Source of the DNA: Gammaproteobacteria bacterium
Lineage (GTDB): Bacteria; Pseudomonadota; Gammaproteobacteria; Natronospirales; REEB76
Assembly: GCA_027317045.1 (NCBI GenBank)
Contig: DAHVFI010000357.1
Span: forward strand, 1 to 5,136
DNA: 5,136 nt
Reading direction: 5' to 3'
Positions 1-5,136 of the stretch are shown here, piece after piece. Below the pieces are notes generated by a model that was not told where the DNA came from, ran no database searches, and worked only from the letters and a program-made list of their open reading frames with translations. The position numbers and the translations under genes were made by a program. Positions within the stretch are counted from its first letter, which is position 1; each line of letters opens with the position of its first letter.

Positions 1-1267
1 GGTCAATCTCTATCCCTTCGCGGCCACGGTCGCAAGATCCGGCCACACCCGCGACGCAGCCATCGAGAACATAGACATCGGCGGCCCGGCCCTGCTGCGC
101 GCCGCCGCCAAAAACCACGCTGCCGTGACGGTGGTGGTGGACAGCGGCGACTATGGGCGCGTACTCGCCGACATGCAGACACACCAGGGTGCCGTGAGCG
201 ACGCGCTGCGCTACGAGCTCGCCGTCAAGGCGTTTGCCCATAGCGCCGCGTACGACGGCGCCATCGCCAATTACCTGAGCAGCCACACAGCGGATGGAAA
301 ATACGTGGAATTCCCGGCGTATTACACCGCGCAATTCCGTCAGCTCCATGAGTTGCGCTACGGCGAAAATCCGCACCAGCGAGCATCGCTTTACTCCGGG
401 CGCGGTGACCCGGCCGGTACCCTCGCCGGCGCCAGGCAGTTGCAAGGCAAGGAACTTTCCTACAACAACCTGGTGGATGCCGACGCGGCGCTTGCGTGCG
501 TGCGTGAATTCGAGACGCCCGCCTGCGTGATTGTGAAACATGCCAATCCCTGCGGGGTGGCGCTGGGCAAAACTTTGCTGCAAGCCTATGAACAGGCCTA
601 CCAGACCGATTCCAGCTCCGCCTTCGGCGGCATTATTGCCTTCAACCTGCCGCTGGATGCCACCACCGCCGCAAAAATTCTCGCCAATCAATTCGTAGAG
701 GTGATCGTGGCGCCGGAAATCGGCGCAGATACACTGAAAACGCTGTCCGCCAAACCGAACGTGCGTGTACTCGCCACCGGCCGCCCGCAAAAACCCTCAA
801 GCGAGTTCGAGTGCCGCCGTATCAGCGGCGGTCTGCTGCTTCAGGAGGCCGATCACGGCCATATCACCGCCGCCGATCTCAAGAACGTTACCCACCAGCG
901 CCCCACGGAAAAACAGCTGGCAGACCTCCTGTTCTCTTGGAGCGTCGCGAAATTCGTGAAATCCAACGCCATTGTGTACGCGAAAGACGCCCATACCCTC
1001 GGTATCGGCGCCGGTCAGCCAAGTCGCGTGATGAGTGCAAAAATAGCCGTGCTGAAAGCACAGGAAGCCAAACTCGAGGTGCGCGGCGCAGTCATGGCCT
1101 CCGATGCCTTCTTCCCGTTCCGCGACAGCGTGGACGCCGCCGCCAGCGTCGGCATCAGCGCCATCATCCAGCCGGGTGGTTCACTGCGCGACGCGGAAGT
1201 CATCGCCGCTGCCGATGAACATGGGATTGCGATGGTGTTCACTGCAATGCGCCACTTCAAACATTAG
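1..1267 (+). CDS. purH: Bifunctional AICAR transformylase / IMP cyclohydrolase, 5' end missing
   Basis: This enzyme formylates AICAR with 10-formyl-tetrahydrofolate and then closes the ring to IMP, the last two steps of de novo purine synthesis in the cytoplasm. The reading frame is open from base 2, giving 421 residues before a TAG stop. E. coli PurH has 529, so about 108 N-terminal residues, most of the cyclohydrolase domain, lie outside the window. The fragment opens with VNLYPF, followed by the family segment ENIDIGGP at about residues 22-29. The transformylase part shows RYGENPHQ (119-126), the catalytic Lys-His pair in KHANPCG (179-185), GIGAGQ, SDAFFPFRDSVD (about 367-378), QPGGSLRD, and the typical C-terminal end RHFKH. 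An ATG at 125 is internal and is not the real start. No frameshift is seen. The next gene is convergent, so purH ends its transcription unit. Identification is very secure. Confidence 0.97.
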   Translation, partial: VNLYPFAATVARSGHTRDAAIENIDIGGPALLRAAAKNHAAVTVVVDSGDYGRVLADMQTHQGAVSDALRYELAVKAFAHSAAYDGAIANYLSSHTADGKYVEFPAYYTAQFRQLHELRYGENPHQRASLYSGRGDPAGTLAGARQLQGKELSYNNLVDADAALACVREFETPACVIVKHANPCGVALGKTLLQAYEQAYQTDSSSAFGGIIAFNLPLDATTAAKILANQFVEVIVAPEIGADTLKTLSAKPNVRVLATGRPQKPSSEFECRRISGGLLLQEADHGHITAADLKNVTHQRPTEKQLADLLFSWSVAKFVKSNAIVYAKDAHTLGIGAGQPSRVMSAKIAVLKAQEAKLEVRGAVMASDAFFPFRDSVDAAASVGISAIIQPGGSLRDAEVIAAADEHGIAMVFTAMRHFKH

Positions 1268-1327
1268 ACAAGTATTTATTTCGCGGTCGCTGTCTTGCAA
1301 CCCGATAAACGCACGCGTACCCGCGGA

Positions 1328-1366
1328 AATTGAGTGCCAGGATTTTGATCTAGGTTTGACTCAATT
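1328..1366. repeat. Inverted repeat between purH and the pseudouridine synthase gene
   Basis: AATTGAGT at 1328-1335 is the exact reverse complement of ACTCAATT at 1359-1366, with a 23-base loop. The right arm lies in the last codons of the minus-strand gene. It sits in the convergent gap, where a shared terminator would be expected, but the stem is AT-rich, the loop is long, and no T-run follows on either strand. It may be a weak terminator stem or chance: a repeat of this length and spacing is expected a few times in 5 kb. Confidence 0.25.
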
Positions 1367-2093
1367 CCTTGATCTCCCGCTCGCTCAAATATCGCCATTG
1401 CCCTTTGCCCAGATCGCCCAGCGGGATTGAGCCGATTGCGACCCGGATTAGGCGCAACACACCGATATCCAACGCCGCCAACATGCGGCGGATTTGCCGG
1501 TTGCGGCCCTCGTCGAGGGCGATTTCCAGCCAGGCGTTGCGCGAACCCTGACGTAACAGGCGCGCCACCTTGGCTTTCAGCCACTCGCCCTGGTCTTCGA
1601 AGCCATCCCGCAGGCGTGCAAGCTGCGCGGCCTCGGGTATGCCATTGACCTGTACGTGATAAACCTTCGCGATGCGGGCGGGACCGGAAACCCGCGCGGC
1701 CCATTCCGGATCGTTGCTGAACAGCAGCAGGCCCTCACTGGCACGATCAAGACGGCCGACCGGTGCAAGCCAGGGCAGATTTGCGCCCTCGAAACACCGA
1801 TACACCGTGTCGCGCCCATGTTCGTCACATGCGCTCGTGACCACTCCGCGCGGCTTATTCAGCATCAGATAGATTCGTTTACCGGCGTGCGCGTCCGCGC
1901 CGCCCACTTCGATATGATCGTGCTCACCGGATACCGGATGCTCGGGATCGAATATCACCCACCCATTGACCCGTACCCGTCCGGACCTCACCCAGTCTGC
2001 CGCCTGCGTGCGCGAGCACAGGCCACGCTTTGACAACACCCGGGCGATGCCGTGGCGAGGACCAGCCGGTAAACCAGCGTTGGATTTTTTCAT
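1350..2093 (-). CDS. S4-domain rRNA pseudouridine synthase, RsuA/RluB/RluF family
   Basis: The enzyme is predicted to convert a specific uridine in 16S or 23S rRNA to pseudouridine. The 247-residue protein has an N-terminal S4 RNA-binding domain (about residues 15-62, with LSKRGLCSR and GRVRVNG). The synthase domain follows, with LNKPRGVVTS (78-87), the signature GRLDRASEGLLLFSND (113-128) in which Asp116 is the expected catalytic residue, KVYHVQV (143-149), and EGRNRQIRRM (195-204). These place it in the RsuA/RluB/RluE/RluF branch. I cannot tell which rRNA position it modifies, so no symbol is given. The length is close to RsuA (231 in E. coli) and shorter than RluB (291). The ATG at 2093 gives a 14-residue lead before the S4 domain. 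No Shine-Dalgarno sequence is seen, and the next in-frame ATG, at codon 77, would remove the S4 domain. It lies in the opposite direction between purH and purD and diverges from purD. The function class is secure; the target is unknown. Confidence 0.93.
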   Translation of the reverse strand: MKKSNAGLPAGPRHGIARVLSKRGLCSRTQAADWVRSGRVRVNGWVIFDPEHPVSGEHDHIEVGGADAHAGKRIYLMLNKPRGVVTSACDEHGRDTVYRCFEGANLPWLAPVGRLDRASEGLLLFSNDPEWAARVSGPARIAKVYHVQVNGIPEAAQLARLRDGFEDQGEWLKAKVARLLRQGSRNAWLEIALDEGRNRQIRRMLAALDIGVLRLIRVAIGSIPLGDLGKGQWRYLSEREIKELSQT

Positions 2094-2099
2094 GCCGCT

Positions 2100-2130
2100 A
2101 GTGTGACCGATGACTGGGGGCGGCTGTCAA
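2100..2130 (-). promoter_or_regulatory. Candidate promoter for the pseudouridine synthase gene
   Basis: On the minus strand a perfect -35 hexamer, TTGACA (2125-2130), is preceded by a run of seven T (one shared with the hexamer). The best -10 candidate is CACACT (2100-2105), which matches the consensus at only three of six positions with a long 19-base spacer. Initiation seven bases further on would fall at the A of the ATG (2093), implying little or no leader. The -35 is strong and the -10 is poor. Confidence 0.35.
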
Positions 2131-2179
2131 AAAAAGGCTCATTGAAGGCTGCTTAATCGGATGCCGGAGCGCCATCCAA

Positions 2180-2208
2180 GGGACAGATGCGGGCAAAATC
2201 CGTACCAT
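2180..2208 (+). promoter_or_regulatory. Candidate sigma70-type promoter for purD
   Basis: GGGACA (2180-2185) and TACCAT (2203-2208) are separated by exactly 17 bases, and each matches the consensus at four of six positions. Transcription would start near 2215, leaving a leader of about 29 bases before the purD ATG. Because the gene upstream is on the opposite strand, purD must have a promoter in this 150-bp gap. This is the best-placed pair I can see, but it is not strong. Confidence 0.35.
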
Positions 2209-2214
2209 AGCGTC

Positions 2215-2230
2215 CTGCAAACGCTCACTT
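2215..2230 (+). promoter_or_regulatory. Weak PUR-box-like sequence upstream of purD
   Basis: The stretch contains GCAAACG (2217-2223), identical to the left core of the E. coli PurR operator consensus ACGCAAACGTTTNCNT. The right half fits poorly: over the whole box about 10 of 14 defined positions match. It lies at the predicted transcription start of purD, a suitable place for a repressor. PurR of the LacI family is known mainly from enterics and their relatives, and this organism may lack it, so a chance match is likely. Confidence 0.15.
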
Positions 2231-2243
2231 TGGGAACGGCGCA

Positions 2244-3527
2244 ATGAAAGTTTTGGTCATTGGCAACGGTGGACGCGAGCACGCCCTCGCCTGGAAGATC
2301 GCCCAGTCGCCAACGGTGGATAAAGTGTACGTGGCGCCGGGCAACGCCGGTACCGCCCGCGAGCGCAACTGCGAGAACCTGCGCATCCCGGCGGATAATA
2401 TCCGCGGGTTGCTGGATTTTGCTCTGGGCCAAGGTATCGGCCTGACAGTAGTGGGGCCTGAAGGGCCGCTGGTTGCCGGCATCGTTGATGTCTTCCAGCA
2501 GGCCGGGCTGCGCTGCTTCGGACCGAGCCGTGCCGCGGCGCAGTTGGAGGGTTCCAAGGTTTTCAGCAAGGATTTTCTCGCGCGTCATCGCATTCCCACC
2601 GCCGCATACCGCAGCTTCTCGCAACTCAAACCGGCGCTCGCCTATCTGCAGAAACAGGCTGCCCCGCTGGTGGTGAAAGCCGACGGTCTGGCCGCCGGCA
2701 AGGGCGTGGTGGTGGCGCAATCCATCGCCGAAGCGGAAACCGCGGTGCGCGAGATGCTGGCCGGTAACGCCTTCGGCGAAGCCGGTCATCGAGTGGTGGT
2801 CGAGGATTTCCTCGAGGGCGAGGAAGCCAGTTTCATGGTCATGGCGGACGGCGAGCATGTGCTGCCACTGGCCACGTCCCAGGACCACAAACGTGCGGGC
2901 GAGGGTGACACCGGCCCCAATACCGGCGGCATGGGCGCCTATTCGCCGGCGCCGGTGGTAACGCCGGAAATCCACGAGCGCGTGCTGCGCGACATCATTC
3001 GTCCCACGATTCGGGGCATGGCGTCGGAAGGCACGCCCTATACCGGTTTCCTGTATGCCGGCCTGATGATTTCAAAAGACGGCAAGCCGTGGGTGCTGGA
3101 ATTCAACTGCCGCCTGGGCGATCCCGAAGCCCAACCCATGATGCTGCGGCTCAAATCCGATCTGGTGGAATTGTGTGCCGCGGCCCTTGACGGCAAGCTC
3201 AAAAAAACAAAAACCGAATGGGATGCGCGCGTGGCTTTGGGCGTGGTGCTGGCGGCCGGCGGTTATCCGGGAGAGTACCGCAAAGGCGAGACCGTTTCGG
3301 GGCTGCCGCCGTTCCCGATGGACAACGTGAAGGTATTCCATGCGGGTACTGCGGACCAGGACGGCCGCATCGTTACCAACGGCGGGCGGGTGGTGTGCGT
3401 CACGGCTCTGGGCGACACCGTCGGGGATGCTCGTCAACGGGCCTATCACGTCGCCGATGGTATCCACTGGCCGGGGCGCTTTTTCCGTCGCGACATCGGT
3501 TGGCGCGCACTGAAACGTGAAGTGTGA
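2244..3527 (+). CDS. purD: Phosphoribosylamine-glycine ligase (GAR synthetase)
   Basis: PurD joins glycine to 5-phosphoribosylamine using ATP, giving GAR, the second step of de novo purine synthesis. The product has 427 residues (E. coli 429), so it is full length. The N-terminal domain starts with MKVLVIGNGGREHA and VAPGNAGTA. The ATP-grasp domain (about 103-295) carries VVKADGLAAGKGVVV (143-157), VEDFLEGEEASF (186-197), SQDHKRAGEGDTGPNTGGMG (212-231), and EFNCRLGDPEAQP (286-298), where Glu286 and Asn288 are the usual metal ligands and RLGDPE is the family signature. The C-terminal domain contains GVVLAAGGYP (333-342), FHAGT (365-369), and ends with GRFFRRDIGWRAL. The ATG at 2244 fits family starts and has GGGA eight bases upstream as a modest ribosome site. 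It is separated from purH by a reversed gene, so it is transcribed on its own here, and it is convergent with rho. No defect is seen. Confidence 0.98.
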   Translation: MKVLVIGNGGREHALAWKIAQSPTVDKVYVAPGNAGTARERNCENLRIPADNIRGLLDFALGQGIGLTVVGPEGPLVAGIVDVFQQAGLRCFGPSRAAAQLEGSKVFSKDFLARHRIPTAAYRSFSQLKPALAYLQKQAAPLVVKADGLAAGKGVVVAQSIAEAETAVREMLAGNAFGEAGHRVVVEDFLEGEEASFMVMADGEHVLPLATSQDHKRAGEGDTGPNTGGMGAYSPAPVVTPEIHERVLRDIIRPTIRGMASEGTPYTGFLYAGLMISKDGKPWVLEFNCRLGDPEAQPMMLRLKSDLVELCAAALDGKLKKTKTEWDARVALGVVLAAGGYPGEYRKGETVSGLPPFPMDNVKVFHAGTADQDGRIVTNGGRVVCVTALGDTVGDARQRAYHVADGIHWPGRFFRRDIGWRALKREV

Positions 3528-3604
3528 GGTGTGCAAAATTATGCTTTTGGAAATTTCCGTGTCAAGGCTTCTCCCAACACTTATAACGCCTCAATCCAAA
3601 CCCT

Positions 3605-4864
3605 TTAGCCCTTTTTCATGGAGTCGAAAAATTCGGCATTGGTCTTGGTTTCCTTGAGCTTGTCCAGCAGGAACTCGCTGGCCGCCAGTTCATCCATGGG
3701 GTGCAGTAATTTGCGCAAGATCCAGATCTTCTGCAGCTCATCCGGTGGCACCAGCAGCTCTTCGCGGCGCGTGCCGGAGCGGTTGATGTTGATGGCCGGG
3801 AACACACGCTTCTCGGCGATGCGCCGGTCCAGGTGGATTTCGGAATTGCCGGTGCCCTTGAATTCCTCGTAGATCACGTCATCCATGCGCGAACCGGTTT
3901 CCACCAGCGCGGTGGCCAGGATGGTGAGCGAACCGCCCTCCTCGATGTTGCGCGCCGCGCCGAAAAAGCGCTTGGGCCGCTGCAGCGCATTGGCATCCAC
4001 GCCGCCGGTGAGCACCTTGCCGGATGCCGGCACCACCGTGTTGTAGGCGCGCCCCAGGCGGGTGATGGAATCCAGCAGGATCACCACGTCGCGCTTGTGC
4101 TCCACCAGACGCTTGGCCTTCTCGATGACCATCTCGGCCACTTGCACGTGGCGCGTGGCCGGCTCATCGAACGTGGATGACACCACCTCGCCCTTGACTG
4201 AACGCTGCATCTCGGTAACTTCCTCGGGACGCTCGTCGATGAGCAACACGATGAGATACACCTCAGGGTGGTTGGCGGTGATGCTCTGGGCGATGTTCTG
4301 CAGCATCATGGTCTTGCCGGCTTTGGGCGGCGACACGATCAGACCGCGCTGACCCTTGCCGATGGGCGCGATCATGTCGATGATGCGTGCGGTAATGTCC
4401 TCGGTGGAACCGTTGCCGCGCTCCATCGTGAACCGCTGCTTGGGGAACAGCGGCGTCAGGTTCTCGAACAGCACCTTGCTCTTGGCGTTCTCCGGCGGAT
4501 CGAAGTTGATATGGTCCACCTTGAGCAGCGCGAAATAGCGCTCGCCCTCCTTGGGCGGGCGGATCTTGCCGGCCACGCTGTCGCCGGTACGCAGGTTGAA
4601 GCGGCGGATCTGGCTGGGGGAAACATAGATGTCATCCGGCCCGGCCAGATAGGAACCTTCGGCGGAACGCAGGAAACCGAAACCGTCCTGCAGGATTTCC
4701 AACACCCCGTCGCCGGAGATTTCCTCGCCGTTGCGGGCGTGGGCCTTGAGTATGGAAAAAATCACGTCCTGCTTGCGGGAACGCGCCATGTTCTCGAGGC
4801 CCATGGATTCCGCCAGTTCGATGATGACTTCAGCAGGTTTTTTCTTCAGATCCGTTAGGTTCAT
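3605..4864 (-). CDS. rho: Transcription termination factor Rho
   Basis: Rho is a hexameric RNA-dependent ATPase and helicase that loads on unstructured C-rich RNA and ends transcription. The 419 residues match the E. coli length and align without gaps in the motifs seen, so E. coli numbering applies. The N-terminal domain starts MNLTDLKKKP. The primary RNA-binding fold contains DGFGFLR with Phe62 and Phe64. The ATPase domain has Walker A PPKAGKT (179-185; Lys181, Lys184), LLIDERPEE with catalytic Glu211, Walker B VILLD ending at Asp265, the Q-loop region PASGKVLTGGVD (279-290), the R-loop region around Arg326 (Lys in E. coli), and the arginine finger Arg366 in NRSGTRREE. Met219, Ser266 and Gly337, where bicyclomycin-resistance changes are known in E. 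coli, are unchanged. The ATG at 4864 matches the family start; only a weak GGGA lies 11 bases upstream. It follows trxA in the same direction, as in E. coli, and converges on purD. Confidence 0.99.
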   Translation of the reverse strand: MNLTDLKKKPAEVIIELAESMGLENMARSRKQDVIFSILKAHARNGEEISGDGVLEILQDGFGFLRSAEGSYLAGPDDIYVSPSQIRRFNLRTGDSVAGKIRPPKEGERYFALLKVDHINFDPPENAKSKVLFENLTPLFPKQRFTMERGNGSTEDITARIIDMIAPIGKGQRGLIVSPPKAGKTMMLQNIAQSITANHPEVYLIVLLIDERPEEVTEMQRSVKGEVVSSTFDEPATRHVQVAEMVIEKAKRLVEHKRDVVILLDSITRLGRAYNTVVPASGKVLTGGVDANALQRPKRFFGAARNIEEGGSLTILATALVETGSRMDDVIYEEFKGTGNSEIHLDRRIAEKRVFPAININRSGTRREELLVPPDELQKIWILRKLLHPMDELAASEFLLDKLKETKTNAEFFDSMKKG

Positions 4865-4889
4865 AAGCGTTGGGTTCCCGGTCTCTCAA

Positions 4890-4895
4890 ATTATA
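4890..4895 (-). promoter_or_regulatory. Candidate -10 box for a rho promoter
   Basis: The minus strand reads TATAAT, a perfect -10 hexamer, 25 bases before the rho ATG. No good -35 is found at 16-18 bases upstream; the best option, GCTGCA (4912-4917), matches two of six positions, and there is no TG extension. It partly overlaps a tandem 7-base repeat (ATAGTTA twice, 4893-4906, plus strand). If active, it would give a leader of about 20 bases and bypass the structured spacer. Confidence 0.3.
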
Positions 4896-4916
4896 GTTAA
4901 TAGTTATGGAGTGCAG

Positions 4917-4930
4917 CCGGCGGATGCCGG
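4917..4930. repeat. Compact GC stem-loop in the trxA-rho spacer
   Basis: CCGGC (4917-4921) and GCCGG (4926-4930) form a perfect five-base GC stem around a four-base loop. Neither strand has a T-run after it, so it is not a standard intrinsic terminator. In RNA running from trxA it would lie about 50 bases before the rho start codon. Confidence 0.45.
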
Positions 4931-4964
4931 GATAAATAAGGGTTAGTTCTAAAACTCAAACGTC

Positions 4965-5006
4965 CCCGTTGTTCTTTTTAGATACAACGTGCAACCGCAC
5001 AACGGG
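4965..5006. repeat. Long-loop inverted repeat in the trxA-rho spacer
   Basis: CCCGTTGT (4965-4972) is the exact reverse complement of ACAACGGG (4999-5006), with a 26-base loop. The loop contains a smaller stem, GTGC/GCAC (4989-4992 with 4997-5000; its last two bases overlap the outer arm). The arm at 5004-5006 is shared with the neighbouring hairpin, so the two structures cannot both form fully. The repeat is seen in the sequence; a regulatory role is inference. Confidence 0.4.
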
Positions 5007-5022
5007 CGGTCTCCCGCCGCCC
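5004..5022 (-). terminator. GC-rich hairpin just after trxA
   Basis: Six bases after the trxA stop, GGGCGG and CCGCCC (5004-5009 with 5017-5022) form a six-base GC stem with a seven-base loop; a five-base stem with a tighter four-base loop is an alternative. No U-tract follows in the trxA direction, so it is more likely an RNA 3'-end stabiliser, a pause site or part of a leader switch than a full intrinsic terminator. Confidence 0.35.
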
Positions 5023-5028
5023 AGGTAA

Positions 5029-5136
5029 TCAAATGTTGGTCTCGATGAAGGCCGCCAACTGCGACTTGGACAAGGCGCCGATTTTCTGTGCCTGCACGTT
5101 GCCGTCCTTGAACAGCATCAGGGTCGGGATGCTACG
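5029..5136 (-). CDS. trxA: Thioredoxin, C-terminal 35 residues only
   Basis: Thioredoxin is the small cytoplasmic protein that reduces disulfides in ribonucleotide reductase and other partners. The minus strand is open from the right edge to a TGA at 5029-5031. The 35 residues begin RSIPTLMLFKDG and end with GALSKSQLAAFIETNI. They match the end of E. coli thioredoxin, including the conserved cis-proline in the IPT motif that packs against the active site, the beta hairpin with FKDG, and the final helix after GALSK. The WCGPC active site and about 70 N-terminal residues lie outside the window. Its place directly upstream of rho in the same orientation supports the identification, since this pair is common in gammaproteobacteria. 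The spacing to rho is 164 bases. Confidence 0.93.
   Translation of the reverse strand, partial: RSIPTLMLFKDGNVQAQKIGALSKSQLAAFIETNI

Noticed and set aside
811..1218. Plus-strand Arg-rich open frame inside purH
   Set aside because: It overlaps the well-conserved transformylase domain in another frame and has the Arg/Pro-rich look of a GC-rich shadow frame.
2139..2975. Long minus-strand open frame (278 codons) opposite the start of purD
   Set aside because: It is antisense to a clear purD, has low-complexity His/Arg-rich composition and no recognisable motif, as expected for a shadow frame in GC-rich DNA.
3549..3558. Perfect palindrome GGAAATTTCC between purD and rho
   Set aside because: It has no loop to form an RNA hairpin and no adjacent T-run, and it matches no operator I can name, so it is not listed as a site.
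4268..4858. Plus-strand open frame (196 codons) opposite rho
   Set aside because: It lies entirely within the complementary strand of a highly conserved rho gene, with His/Gly/Asp-rich composition and no family motif. It is explained by the codon usage of rho.
4926..4957. Second possible rho promoter, TTGAGT followed by TTTATC at 17 bases, minus strand
   Set aside because: The -35 is fair, but the -10 matches only three of six positions and overlaps the start of the GC stem, so it is weaker than the TATAAT candidate and not worth a feature.
4951..5000. GTG-started 14-codon frame in the rho spacer as a possible leader peptide
   Set aside because: It has no ribosome site before it, a non-ATG start and no resemblance I can recognise to the E. 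coli rho leader peptide.

Overview
This is an ordinary GC-rich chromosomal housekeeping segment, most likely from a gammaproteobacterium. The main reasons are a Rho protein of 419 residues that is nearly collinear with the E. coli protein and starts with the same MNLT, the trxA-rho gene order, and the presence of purH and purD near each other. The exact lineage cannot be fixed from the window. No mobile element, CRISPR array, tRNA, rRNA or defence system is visible, and I do not see an undescribed system here.

Layout. (1) Positions 1-1267, plus strand: the 3' four-fifths of purH, the bifunctional enzyme for the last two steps of IMP synthesis; its start lies off the left edge. (2) 1350-2093, minus strand, convergent with purH: an S4-domain rRNA pseudouridine synthase of the RsuA/RluB/RluF family. 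(3) 2094-2243: a 150-bp divergent promoter region with a candidate promoter on each strand and a weak PUR-box-like match. (4) 2244-3527, plus strand: complete purD (GAR synthetase). (5) 3528-3604: a 77-bp convergent gap with no convincing intrinsic terminator. (6) 3605-4864, minus strand: complete rho. (7) 4865-5028: a 164-bp trxA-rho spacer with several GC-rich inverted repeats and a TATAAT box. (8) 5029-5136, minus strand: the last 35 codons of trxA.

How the genes fit together. purH and purD serve the same de novo purine pathway (PurD step 2, PurH steps 9-10) and are adjacent in one operon in E. coli. Here an oppositely oriented pseudouridine synthase gene lies between them, so purD needs its own promoter. 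trxA and rho run in the same direction in the order known from E. coli, where rho limits its own expression in its leader. The structured spacer before rho is the most interesting non-coding part of the window, although its function is inference only.
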